From: an uncultured Bacteroidales bacterium
Lineage (GTDB): Bacteria; Bacteroidota; Bacteroidia; Bacteroidales; F082
Reading direction: 5' to 3'
DNA: 64,000 nt
Assembly (NCBI GenBank): GCA_946407975.1
Contig: CAMJQC010000004.1
Coordinates: 17,836-81,835 of the forward strand
Part shown: positions 29,961 through 38,738 of the stretch, piece by piece
How the letters are laid out: every line of letters starts with the position of its first letter
Position numbering within the stretch: the stretch's first letter is position 1
Position numbers and translations under genes: made by a program
The notes under the pieces: model-generated
The model's database searches: none
What the model saw: only the letters and a program-made list of their open reading frames with translations
What the model was told of the DNA's origin: nothing

Positions 29961-29968
29961 CAAAAATA
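29961..29968 (-). promoter_or_regulatory. Possible Nudix-gene -7 element TATTTTTG (minus strand)
   Basis: CAAAAATA on plus; no clear -33 TTTG. Confidence 0.4.
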
Positions 29969-29975
29969 CGTTTTT

Positions 29976-30635
29976 ATGACATACGATGATTCCGCCCTGA
30001 CCTTAGCTTTACATCTGCTTCAAATTAAAGCGGTGAAACTTAGTCCTAACGCACCCTTTACGTGGGCTTCTGGTTTGAAAAGCCCCATTTACTGCGACAA
30101 TCGGGTGACGCTTTCTTATCCTGTCGTGAGGACTTTTATCCGTCAAGAGTTTGTGAACCTGCTGATGAGGCATTATTCAAAACCGGATGTGATAGTGGGC
30201 GTGGCTACGGGCGGTATCGCCCATGGCGCTTTGGTGGCGCAGGAGTTGGGTCTTCCGTTTGCTTATGTCCGCTCCGAAAAAAAGTCGCACGGCATGCAAA
30301 ATCAGATTGAAGGCGTTGTAAATCCTGGACAATCGGTGGTGGTGATAGAGGATCTTGTTTCAACGGGCAAGTCCAGCTTGGCTGCCATTGATGCTTTACG
30401 TGAAGTTGGTGCCGAGGTTAAAGGCATGTTGGCTATCTTTACCTATCAGATGAAAGTGGCTGCTGAAAATTTCGAAGCCAAACAGTGCCCATTGTTCACG
30501 CTTTGCAATTATGAGACCTTGATTCATAAGGCTATCGAAGAGAATTATGTCACGGAACAGGACCGTGCTTCATTGAAGGAGTGGCGTAAGGACCCGCAAG
30601 CCTGGAGTGATAAGTTTCAGGATGTTCTCAAATAA
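29976..30635 (+). CDS. pyrE: Orotate phosphoribosyltransferase
   Basis: FTWASGLKSPIYCDNRVTLSYP; VVVIEDLVSTGKSSLAAIDAL; start at internal ATG 29976. Confidence 0.96.
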   Translation: MTYDDSALTLALHLLQIKAVKLSPNAPFTWASGLKSPIYCDNRVTLSYPVVRTFIRQEFVNLLMRHYSKPDVIVGVATGGIAHGALVAQELGLPFAYVRSEKKSHGMQNQIEGVVNPGQSVVVIEDLVSTGKSSLAAIDALREVGAEVKGMLAIFTYQMKVAAENFEAKQCPLFTLCNYETLIHKAIEENYVTEQDRASLKEWRKDPQAWSDKFQDVLK

Positions 30636-30640
30636 TAGAC

Positions 30641-31027
30641 ATGTTGCTTTCAAGCCCTTGGAGACCTGTGTCGATGCCTGTTGACGAGGCCTGCCGTTAT
30701 TATGCCATTCCGGATCATCTCATGCGCCTGATGCCTGAACAGATAACGGATTGGCAAGCAGATTCAGAGACTTGTCGTTTCCTGATAAAAGGAATGGGAC
30801 ATGTTCAGCTGAGGATGTCGGAAATGAAAACTGGGGAAAGTGTTTCCTACGTGCCTTTGGGCAAGATGCCTTTTCCCTTTGCGTTGCGTTTCATGATGCA
30901 TGAGAGCGACGCAAGTCGTTGTGAGGTAAGGGTGGAAATGGATGCTGATCTCAGCAATCCCTTGATGGCCATGATGGCGCAGCGTCCTTTGCAGAATCTC
31001 GTTGAGGCAATGGCTTCAAGATTGTAA
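30641..31027 (+). CDS. SRPBCC-superfamily-like small protein
   Basis: 128 aa, 5 nt after pyrE; polyketide-cyclase-like pattern ending QRPLQNLVEAMASRL. Confidence 0.6.
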   Translation: MLLSSPWRPVSMPVDEACRYYAIPDHLMRLMPEQITDWQADSETCRFLIKGMGHVQLRMSEMKTGESVSYVPLGKMPFPFALRFMMHESDASRCEVRVEMDADLSNPLMAMMAQRPLQNLVEAMASRL

Positions 31028-31801
31028 TTACAACACGAATTTTACTTGTTTCACATCGAAAAACAGGTTGTGGCCTTCGGCGTCGTTGAGATGTAGCCTG
31101 CCGAACGGATCAACGCCCTGCATGTAAAGATGCCTCTTGTTTCCTTCGATTTCATAATCCGCCCATGTCCGATAGCGGAATAGCCGGCGCAAGTATTGCT
31201 GATGCATCTCATGGAAAGTCAGTCGCCAATCTGAAGTGTCATTTTGTTTAGAGGCTATCTCTTTCATCAGCTCGATGGAACCAGCGATGTTTTGGGCCAT
31301 GGTATGAAGCAAGGGCATCAGTTCAAAAGTCTTTCCTGTGATAGCGCGTAACGAAGAAGGATGTGTCGGCCAGTCTTTGAATTGTATTTGATTGACATTC
31401 AATCCAATACCTATAATTGAAATACCCATCTTGCTTCCAGTGATGGTACTATTGATAAGGATGCCGGCAATCTTGTTGGTTTCAAACAAAAGGTCGTTAG
31501 GCCATTTCACATGTGTTTTTTCAGAGGGGAGAATGTTGTCAAGTGTCTTGAGCATGGCAAGAGGAACGGCTTCGGAAAGTGCGAATTGTTGTTCTGCTTG
31601 CAAAAAACTCAAATCAAGAGCTAGGGAGAAAGTGAGGTTTTCTCCCTTTTTGCTCTCCCAGGTGTTGGAGCCCATGCCTTTGCCCGCCGTCTGTTCGTCG
31701 GCGGATACGACAAGACCCCGAATGTCTTCATCTGCCTGTGCTTTTTGCAGGTAAACGTTGGTAGAATCTATCGTTTCAAAGTGTCGATAGCTGAAGTCCA
31801 T
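31028..31801 (-). CDS. birA: Biotin--[acetyl-CoA-carboxylase] ligase (no HTH domain)
   Basis: FETIDSTNVYLQKAQ; ADEQTAGKGMGSNTWESKKGENLTFS; VKWPNDLLFETNKIAGILI. Confidence 0.95.
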   Translation of the reverse strand: MDFSYRHFETIDSTNVYLQKAQADEDIRGLVVSADEQTAGKGMGSNTWESKKGENLTFSLALDLSFLQAEQQFALSEAVPLAMLKTLDNILPSEKTHVKWPNDLLFETNKIAGILINSTITGSKMGISIIGIGLNVNQIQFKDWPTHPSSLRAITGKTFELMPLLHTMAQNIAGSIELMKEIASKQNDTSDWRLTFHEMHQQYLRRLFRYRTWADYEIEGNKRHLYMQGVDPFGRLHLNDAEGHNLFFDVKQVKFVL

Positions 31802-31831
31802 TGAGTTTTTTCAAAGGGTTGATATTTGTGA

Positions 31832-31839
31832 CAAAGGTA
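31832..31839 (-). promoter_or_regulatory. birA -7 element TACCTTTG (minus strand)
   Basis: CAAAGGTA on plus, ~31 nt upstream of the birA start. Confidence 0.5.
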
Positions 31840-31890
31840 CGATTTTTGATTAAAATGATCATTTGTTGCATTATATAAAGAAAAAATATA

Positions 31891-31898
31891 TAACTTTG
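31891..31898 (+). promoter_or_regulatory. -7 element TAACTTTG upstream of the 31922 T9SS protein
   Basis: Matches TAnnTTTG, 24 nt upstream of the ATG. Confidence 0.55.
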
Positions 31899-31921
31899 CA
31901 CCCAAAGATTAACTATTCGAT

Positions 31922-32683
31922 ATGCTTAAAAAAACTGTACTTACGTTAGGGCTGATGGCTGCCGTTGGCATGCTTGCGGCACAGACCCTGCAATTTGAAT
32001 GGCAGGGCCAAGTTTATTCAGAAGGCGATAAAGTCGTCGTCACCGAGTTAGATCCTGACTTCGGAAATGAATTTGTCCTTCATATGCAACTTCATAATTT
32101 GACAGAAGAAGATATTAATGTGATTGTCGCAAAGGAAGAGATTCAAATGGTGGAAGGGTCGACTAATTCAATATGCTGGGGCGCGTGCTTTAGTCCAAGC
32201 ATATTTGTTACCCCTCCTCGTGTGTTGCAAGCTCATGCAATCAGCAACGATTATGAATTGTCTTTCCACCATAACATCGATCCAGATGCTACGTATGATC
32301 CTGCTCAATTTCTTTCAGGTACTTCTGTTGTAAAGTACACTGCTTATGATGAACTTAATCCTGAGGAGAAGGTGACACTGGAAGTGTGGTTTGCGAATAA
32401 TGCTGATGGCGTTGCGGAATGTGCTCCGAACGTCATGCATGCCTATCCTAATCCTGCTACGACAGAAGTCAATTTCAATTTTGAGGCCCCAGCAGGTAAG
32501 AATGTCATGATGACCGCTGTGGTGTATAATTTGTTGGGCCAGGAAGTTATGCGCCAAGATGTGAATACCATGCAAGGCAGAATCACTTTTGACGTCAGCA
32601 GACTTCAAGCTGGAGTTTATTTTTGCAACTTCATGGCCAATGGCTCTGCTGTAAAGACGGAAAAGTTCGTTGTGAAGAAATAA
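31922..32683 (+). CDS. T9SS type A sorting-domain protein (253 aa)
   Basis: Signal peptide; C-terminal AYPNPATTEVNFNFEAPAGKNVMMTAVVYNLLGQEVMRQ...QAGVYFCNFMANGSAVKTEKFVVKK. Confidence 0.85.
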   Translation: MLKKTVLTLGLMAAVGMLAAQTLQFEWQGQVYSEGDKVVVTELDPDFGNEFVLHMQLHNLTEEDINVIVAKEEIQMVEGSTNSICWGACFSPSIFVTPPRVLQAHAISNDYELSFHHNIDPDATYDPAQFLSGTSVVKYTAYDELNPEEKVTLEVWFANNADGVAECAPNVMHAYPNPATTEVNFNFEAPAGKNVMMTAVVYNLLGQEVMRQDVNTMQGRITFDVSRLQAGVYFCNFMANGSAVKTEKFVVKK

Positions 32684-32706
32684 GTCGGTTTCTTCGTAAT
32701 ACTACA

Positions 32707-32737
32707 TTAAAGGCGGCCCTCAGAGCCGCCTTTAATT
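32707..32737. terminator. Terminator between the convergent T9SS protein gene and coaE
   Basis: TTAAAGGCGGC CCTCAGA GCCGCCTTTAA. Confidence 0.8.
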
Positions 32738-32751
32738 GTTTAGTTTGCCCA

Positions 32752-33348
32752 TTAGAAATCCAAAAACCGTATACAGGAATCGATTTTGACTATTTGTTCC
32801 AACAAATAATCGTCTTCCTCATCGTTCTCGTGTATGATGATGAAATCAGAGTGTTTTCGTTTTTCTGATTCACTCCACTGAGCGGCCATGCGGCGACGGA
32901 CGGTTGCTTCGTCACAATGGTCGCGCAGCATGACGCGATGCAGCCGTGTGGACTCTGAGGCTGAAACAAGGATAATGGCGCCGAAGAGATGCTCCAGATG
33001 CTTTTCAAACACCAGTGCAGTCTCGTAAAGGACATAAGGAGTCTCCTGCTGTTCCGCCCATTCTAAGAAATACTGATTGAGGGCAGGGTAGAGGTGCTGT
33101 TCTACAAAGTCGCGGGCTTCAGGGTTTGAAAAGATGATTCTTGAGAGCTTGGCCTTATCCAACGAGCCGTTGTTTTGATAGATGTCATTGCCAAAGCGTT
33201 CGGTCATGACCTTTTTTATGTCATCGCGATAGTAGAGCCTCTTGGCCTCATTATCGGAATAGAACACGGGGATGCCCTTTGACTCAAACAAAGCGCAGAC
33301 CCACGACTTGCCGCTGCCGATGTTGCCGGTGATGCATATTTTTTTCAT
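32752..33348 (-). CDS. coaE: Dephospho-CoA kinase
   Basis: KKICITGNIGSGKSWVCALFESKGIPVFYSDNEAKRLY. Confidence 0.95.
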   Translation of the reverse strand: MKKICITGNIGSGKSWVCALFESKGIPVFYSDNEAKRLYYRDDIKKVMTERFGNDIYQNNGSLDKAKLSRIIFSNPEARDFVEQHLYPALNQYFLEWAEQQETPYVLYETALVFEKHLEHLFGAIILVSASESTRLHRVMLRDHCDEATVRRRMAAQWSESEKRKHSDFIIIHENDEEDDYLLEQIVKIDSCIRFLDF

Positions 33349-34292
33349 TGGACAATCAGATATTCCACTTTGTCGGGCGTAGTGCTGAGCACCCGTACGT
33401 AATCGGGAGCTTTTGTCAATTTTACCTCGATAGGGTTCATGTTGCGGTGGAATTGGATCTTGTCGATTTCAACCTTGAACTGGTTCGGCTTGACTTGACC
33501 GTAGTCCTTGATGGCAACAAGGCACTTCACATTGACCTTCTCTGGGAAGAACCGCATCTGTAAGGTGTCAGGAATAGCAATAGGAACGGCAATGTTTGCC
33601 TCGGTATATTTTTCAATTTCCACGCCGACTTCCACTTCTTTAGTATCGGTCCGGACAGCCTGGCCGGATAAGTCAAGTCCAATGGTTTCGGTGAAGCTTT
33701 GGTTGATCTCTGTTTTTGTAATGTGAACCGTTTTGACAGAATTCACGCTGTCGATGGCTCCTTTAGAGCCGAAAATGGTCACTGACGCCGGCGTGATACG
33801 GGGGGTCCCATAAACGTCATATTGTCTCTGTGTCTTTAAATCCAAATCTAACTCTACCGGCACTATTTTCGAAACCATGTCATCCATATTAAAGTAAATC
33901 TTGTCCTCATTCATTGTGATGTCAGTGGCATTGATACCGATGCGTTTGGCAAGCTTTTCGGCTACATATTGGCTGCTGAATGAATAAGTGTTTCCGCCTT
34001 CTTGACGGTATTTGACCTCGTTGATGCCGATTTCGACGAATCTGCGCTGCGGTCGGATGACGTTGTGGCGTAATGTGTGGAACCCGTCTGTTTCAAATGA
34101 AAACTTGACGACTTGTTCCGTTGATGAAATCCATTTGTCGACAGGTATTTCCGTAAAATGGATGGTGAAGGAACTTTGGGTAGAGTAGTCTTTTGATAAT
34201 TTGATAAGCAGCCACAGGACAGTCGATATGACAAGAAAGATGAGAAAAGTAAGCAGTTTTCTCCTGTCTTTAATGGGCTTGACTTGGTTCAT
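33345..34292 (-). CDS. YbbR/CdaR-like domain protein
   Basis: N-terminal TM and YbbR-like repeats (EIPVDKWI..., VPVELDLDLKTQRQYDVYGTPRITPASVTIFGSKGAIDSVNSVKT); 4-nt overlap with coaE. Confidence 0.85.
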   Translation of the reverse strand: MNQVKPIKDRRKLLTFLIFLVISTVLWLLIKLSKDYSTQSSFTIHFTEIPVDKWISSTEQVVKFSFETDGFHTLRHNVIRPQRRFVEIGINEVKYRQEGGNTYSFSSQYVAEKLAKRIGINATDITMNEDKIYFNMDDMVSKIVPVELDLDLKTQRQYDVYGTPRITPASVTIFGSKGAIDSVNSVKTVHITKTEINQSFTETIGLDLSGQAVRTDTKEVEVGVEIEKYTEANIAVPIAIPDTLQMRFFPEKVNVKCLVAIKDYGQVKPNQFKVEIDKIQFHRNMNPIEVKLTKAPDYVRVLSTTPDKVEYLIVQ

Positions 34293-34307
34293 TACAATTA
34301 CAGTTTA

Positions 34308-34331
34308 GGGGCTGAAACCTAGGTCAGCCCC
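34308..34331. repeat. GGGGCTGA/TCAGCCCC hairpin between the yajC and ybbR-like genes
   Basis: Perfect 8-bp arms with 8-nt loop, no long T tract. Confidence 0.5.
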
Positions 34332-34354
34332 GATTCGTTATTGCTGTTGTGACA

Positions 34355-34678
34355 TTAGGCCTGGCCTACGCGGGATCCGCTTTGCACAAGGGCGGTTTTC
34401 TCTACTTCCACTTCCATGTTGGGAGCGAGTGAGAGGATAACGGTGCTTTCTTTCACCTCGACGATTTTGCCATGAAAGCCACCGATAGTGACTACTTTGT
34501 CACCTTTTTGAAGTTCATCGCGGAATTTTTTCTCTTCTTTGGCTTTCTTGGATTGTGGACGGATGAAGAACAACCAGAATACCAGCACGAGAAGCAGAAT
34601 GAAGATTAGACTTGAAAAGGCTGACCCTTTAGGCTGTGCTTGTGTTGCTTCTTGGAGTAAAACAGTTAAGATGTTCAT
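34355..34678 (-). CDS. yajC: Preprotein translocase subunit YajC
   Basis: LIFILLLVLVFWLFFIRPQSKKAKEEKKFRDELQKGDKVVTIGGFHGKIVEV. Confidence 0.95.
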   Translation of the reverse strand: MNILTVLLQEATQAQPKGSAFSSLIFILLLVLVFWLFFIRPQSKKAKEEKKFRDELQKGDKVVTIGGFHGKIVEVKESTVILSLAPNMEVEVEKTALVQSGSRVGQA

Positions 34679-34713
34679 TGCGTTAAGATTTGATTTAAAG
34701 GGAATATTGTGTG

Positions 34714-35172
34714 TTAAAACTGGTCGGGTGTTTGGACAGTGGCTTTGATGCGTAACGTATTGGTCGCTGGGTTTGTGTTAGTTGCCACTGTCAGTGTCCG
34801 GCTCTGAAAGCCATGATGGCCTTTGCTGTCATAGGTAGCTTTGATGACGCCTTTGTCTCCTGGTGCGATAGGCTCTTTTGGGTATTCTCCCACAGTACAA
34901 CCGCAACTGGTAGTGACACGGCTGATGATAAGCGGAGCCTTGCCGGTGTTGGTGAAGTGGAAAGAGCACGTGACGACTTCTCCTTGTAGTAGTTTTCCGA
35001 AATCGTGCTCTGTTTTTTCAAATGTAATTATGGCCTCGTCACCTGAATTGACAGTGGCAGACTTTGGATTAGTGACCAAATCACCTGAAATTTTATGCGA
35101 GCTTCTGTTGTTGCAGGCAGCAAGAAAAAAGCAGAGCATAAAGACAACACAAAAGGATGCTACATGTTTCAT
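34714..35172 (-). CDS. DUF1573-domain lipoprotein
   Basis: Lipobox FFLAAC; KTEHDFGKLLQGEVVTCSFHFTNTGKAPLIISRVTTSCGCTVGEYPKEPIAPGDKGVIKATYDSKG. Confidence 0.9.
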   Translation of the reverse strand: MKHVASFCVVFMLCFFLAACNNRSSHKISGDLVTNPKSATVNSGDEAIITFEKTEHDFGKLLQGEVVTCSFHFTNTGKAPLIISRVTTSCGCTVGEYPKEPIAPGDKGVIKATYDSKGHHGFQSRTLTVATNTNPATNTLRIKATVQTPDQF

Positions 35173-35180
35173 TTTTATCT

Positions 35181-36368
35181 TTATTTTTTTCGGTTACCTC
35201 TGAATATCATTACTGAGCCCTTGTATTCCGCATCTTGTTTGAGGCCATGGCATTTCAGCACATAAAAATAAGTTCCATCGGGCAAGTCCCCTCCGTCCCA
35301 ATCATTGTTGTAATCGCTAGATTTATAGACAATGCGTCCCCAACGGTTGAAGATGACCAGATCGGTTGATTCATAATAGGTGTTGATGGGCTCATAATCG
35401 TCAATCTCGGCCCGAGTGCCGTAATCTCCTTTCGAATCGCCAGTGTCGGTGCCTTCAAGACGGATGATGAAACGGTCGTTTCTTCCATCCCCATTAGGCG
35501 TGAAAACATTAGGAATCAATAGCTTTACTGGAGCAACGGTTATTGTCTTGTAATAGGAAGTGTCGCATCCTTGCGGTGAGAAGACTTTAAGTTCTGTAGT
35601 GTAATCACCTTCTTCGACATAGGTGTAACGAGGCGATTCTTGAGTTGAACTGATGTCGTATTGCGAATTGAGAATCCAGTAGTAATTTGCAATCGCGATG
35701 CTGTCGGAGGACAGGTTGTCAAAAGAATAAGTGACATGGGGATTTTGCATATAAACGGTGTCACCAGGGTCCGTGATGATTTCAACGATGGGATTCGGGA
35801 ATGCTTTTGGCATAATGCTGTCACGTTGGGCGCAACCCCGGCCGTCGGTAACTTTTATAGCGTAATAGGAAAACGCTGAAAGGCCGATGGCAAGTGAATC
35901 ACAGCCAGGAGCGATATGGAGAGGAGGGATGTTCCATTTGTATTCATAAGGTCCTGTGGAACCGTTCGCCCAGGCCAACATCTGTGCGGTGTTGCCGTTT
36001 TCTTCGTTGTTGTTGCTGCAAGTCAGTTGCAATTGACGGAAATGAATGTTGAAACGGGGCTTTACTTCTACGGTGAAAGGCTCTGATAAACAAATCAATT
36101 CATCCGTTTCTCTGTCGTGAATTTCAACTTGATATTCTGTGGTTTCACGAGGATGCACGGTAATGCTGCTGGTGATCTGACCGTCAGGAGTCCAAAAATA
36201 GGAGTATTGAGGACTGTGCTCTACACTTAATGTGACAGGGCTTTCGCTGCAAATCGGCATTTGGGCACTACAGGTGATGCTGCAAGGGTCTTGCGCCTGT
36301 AAATCCAAGAAGGAAAAGGAGGCGACAATCATTATGCAGACGGCCAATATGTTGAATCTGTTTTTCAT
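35181..36368 (-). CDS. Gliding-motility-associated C-terminal domain (T9SS type B) protein
   Basis: Start MKNRFNILAVCIMIVASFSFLDLQAQ; C-terminal VFTPNGDGRNDRFIIRLEG...LVIFNRWGRIVYKSSDYNNDWDGGDLPDGTYFYVLKCHG. Confidence 0.9.
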   Translation of the reverse strand: MKNRFNILAVCIMIVASFSFLDLQAQDPCSITCSAQMPICSESPVTLSVEHSPQYSYFWTPDGQITSSITVHPRETTEYQVEIHDRETDELICLSEPFTVEVKPRFNIHFRQLQLTCSNNNEENGNTAQMLAWANGSTGPYEYKWNIPPLHIAPGCDSLAIGLSAFSYYAIKVTDGRGCAQRDSIMPKAFPNPIVEIITDPGDTVYMQNPHVTYSFDNLSSDSIAIANYYWILNSQYDISSTQESPRYTYVEEGDYTTELKVFSPQGCDTSYYKTITVAPVKLLIPNVFTPNGDGRNDRFIIRLEGTDTGDSKGDYGTRAEIDDYEPINTYYESTDLVIFNRWGRIVYKSSDYNNDWDGGDLPDGTYFYVLKCHGLKQDAEYKGSVMIFRGNRKK

Positions 36369-36391
36369 AGATTTCCGATGATAATAATCTG

Positions 36392-36399
36392 CAAAGATA
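36392..36399 (-). promoter_or_regulatory. -7 element TATCTTTG for the T9SS type B gene (minus strand)
   Basis: CAAAGATA on plus, 24 nt upstream of the start. Confidence 0.5.
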
Positions 36400-36514
36400 G
36401 GAATTTTTCTGAAGTATAACGTCGGGTTGTAGCCAATATTATTTTTCGCGCAATCAATTGCGTCTGCCGTGTCAGATTTATAATATGAAATGCTAAAGCC
36501 AGCATATTTTTTCA

Positions 36515-36522
36515 TATTTTTG
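36515..36522 (+). promoter_or_regulatory. hutU -7 element TATTTTTG
   Basis: 34 nt upstream of the hutU ATG. Confidence 0.5.
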
Positions 36523-36555
36523 CGTTTTCTCGTATAAACAATTAAGGCACACAAT

Positions 36556-38556
36556 ATGAAAGCACTCAACGATTTTCAAAAAGAGATTCTCGCCGGCATT
36601 CCTGATGAGCTGCCGGAAGCGAAACCTTACGACAAGACCATCAACCATGCTCCAAAGCGTAAGGACATTCTTAGCAAAGAGGAAAAGAAACTGGCTGTCC
36701 GTAATGCATTACGTTATTTCCCGGCCAAATTCCATAAGACATTGGCTCCTGAGTTTGCCGAGGAACTTGAAAAATACGGCCGCATCTATATGTACCGTTT
36801 CCGTCCATCCTATAAGATGTATGCCCGTCCTATCGACGAGTATCCTGCCAAGAGCCGTCAGGCTGCCGCTATCATGCTGATGATCCAGAACAACCTTGAT
36901 CCGGCTGTGGCACAGCATCCTCACGAACTCATCATCTACGGCGGTAACGGTGCCATCTTCCAGAACTGGGCGCAATACCGTCTTGTGATGCAATATCTTG
37001 CCAATATGGAAGAGGACCAGACGCTGGCCATGTATAGCGGACACCCGATGGGACTGTTCCCGAGCCATAAGGATGCGCCTCGCGTAGTCGTTACCAACGG
37101 CATGATGATTCCAAACTACTCGAAGCCAGACGATTGGGAACGCTACAATGCTCTCGGTGTTACCCAATACGGTCAGATGACGGCAGGTTCTTATATGTAT
37201 ATCGGACCTCAGGGTATCGTTCATGGAACGACCATCACTGTGTTGAACGCTTCGCGTAAGCAAGGCGGCGGTTCCGCTGGCAAGCTGTTCATCACCGCAG
37301 GTCTGGGCGGCATGTCGGGTGCTCAGCCTAAGGCTGGCGACATCGCAGGTGTGGTGAGCATCACCGCCGAGATCAACCCTGCCGCTACGCAAAAGCGTTA
37401 TGACCAGGGTTGGGTCGATGAAGTGTATGACAACCTTGACGAGCTGTTCAAGCACGCCCTCGCTTCGGTGGCTAAGAAAGAGGCTCGCAGCTATGCCTAT
37501 CAGGGCAATGTGGTGGACCTTTGGGAATATGCCGCCGCTCACGATATCCGTGTAGACCTCGGTTCCGACCAGACCTCCTTGCACAATCCTTGGGCAGGCG
37601 GTTATTATCCGGTAGGACAGAGCTTCGAAGCGTCGAAGGATATGATGGCCAAGGACCCTGACCTGTTTAAATCCAAGGTGCAGGCCTCGTTGCGCCGTCA
37701 TGTAGCTGCCATCAACAAATTGACTGCCAAAGGCATGTACTTCTTCGACTACGGCAACGCTTTCCTGTTGCAGAGCAGCCGTGCGGGTGCCGATATCCTC
37801 AAGGCTGACGGCAGTTTCCGTTATCCTTCCTATGTGCAGGACATCATGGGTCCCATGTATTTTGACTATGGTTTCGGACCATTCCGTTGGGTGTGCACCT
37901 CGGGCAAGCCTGAAGACCTCGCTGTCACCGACGATATCGCCTGCCACGTGCTGGAGACCATTGCCAAGACGGCTCCCGAAGAGATCCGTCAGCAGATGCA
38001 TGACAACATCCAGTGGATTCGAGGCGCACAGGCCAACCATCTCGTGGTCGGCTCGCAAGCCCGTATCCTTTACGCAGACTGCGAAGGCCGTACCAAGATC
38101 GCCGCTGAGTTCAACAAGGCCATCGCCGATGGTCGCTTGAGCGGTCCTGTCGTCCTGGGTCGTGACCACCATGATGTGTCGGGCACCGATTCGCCGTTCC
38201 GTGAGACTTCCAACATTTACGACGGCTCCTGCTTCACAGCTGATATGGCTATCCAGAATGTCATCGGAGACGGTTTCCGTGGCGCTACCTGGGTCAGCAT
38301 TCACAACGGTGGCGGCGTGGGCTGGGGCGAAGTCATCAACGGTGGCTTCGGCATGGTCCTCGATGGCTCTGCTGATGCCGACCGTCGTCTGCACTGCATG
38401 TTGCACTGGGATGTCAACAACGGCATCGCCCGTCGTAACTGGGCCCGCAACGAAGGCGCCACCTTCGCCATCAAACGCGCCATGGATGTCGAGCCTCGCC
38501 TGAAGGTGACGATACCTAATCTGGTGGATGACAATCTGTTAAAGGATTTGTTCTAA
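36556..38556 (+). CDS. hutU: Urocanate hydratase
   Basis: HPHELIIYGGNGAIFQNWAQYRLVMQYL; YIGPQGIVHGTTITVLNASR; GRDHHDVSGTDSPFRETSNIYDGS. Confidence 0.95.
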   Translation: MKALNDFQKEILAGIPDELPEAKPYDKTINHAPKRKDILSKEEKKLAVRNALRYFPAKFHKTLAPEFAEELEKYGRIYMYRFRPSYKMYARPIDEYPAKSRQAAAIMLMIQNNLDPAVAQHPHELIIYGGNGAIFQNWAQYRLVMQYLANMEEDQTLAMYSGHPMGLFPSHKDAPRVVVTNGMMIPNYSKPDDWERYNALGVTQYGQMTAGSYMYIGPQGIVHGTTITVLNASRKQGGGSAGKLFITAGLGGMSGAQPKAGDIAGVVSITAEINPAATQKRYDQGWVDEVYDNLDELFKHALASVAKKEARSYAYQGNVVDLWEYAAAHDIRVDLGSDQTSLHNPWAGGYYPVGQSFEASKDMMAKDPDLFKSKVQASLRRHVAAINKLTAKGMYFFDYGNAFLLQSSRAGADILKADGSFRYPSYVQDIMGPMYFDYGFGPFRWVCTSGKPEDLAVTDDIACHVLETIAKTAPEEIRQQMHDNIQWIRGAQANHLVVGSQARILYADCEGRTKIAAEFNKAIADGRLSGPVVLGRDHHDVSGTDSPFRETSNIYDGSCFTADMAIQNVIGDGFRGATWVSIHNGGGVGWGEVINGGFGMVLDGSADADRRLHCMLHWDVNNGIARRNWARNEGATFAIKRAMDVEPRLKVTIPNLVDDNLLKDLF

Positions 38557-38577
38557 GTTTTAACGGAAAACTTGAGT

Positions 38578-38614
38578 AAATACGGATGCCATTAATCGGC
38601 ATCCGTATTTTTTT
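38578..38614 (+). terminator. hutU terminator
   Basis: AAATACGGATGCC ATTAATC GGCATCCGTATTTTTTT. Confidence 0.9.
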
Positions 38615-38693
38615 GTTCATAATAGCTGGAAAAATCTCGAATTGTCTTAATGTTTATTTGTTAATAAAGGAATTATATATCATGGATTTTTAC

Positions 38694-38701
38694 TAATTTT
38701 G
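38694..38701 (+). promoter_or_regulatory. -7 element TAATTTTG upstream of the carboxyltransferase gene
   Basis: 38 nt upstream of the ATG. Confidence 0.45.
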
Positions 38702-38738
38702 CGGTCCCATTTTAAACAAGGTATAAATACAACGATAT

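Noticed and set aside
36450-36463. CGCAAT-CA-ATTGCG dyad upstream of hutU
   Set aside because: Only 6-bp arms in a low-GC gap; too short to separate from chance without conservation data.
36709-38406. 565-aa ORF antisense to hutU
   Set aside because: Mirror ORF of a strongly coding hutU frame; low-complexity His/Val/Asp pattern with no domain. Antisense openness is explained by codon bias.
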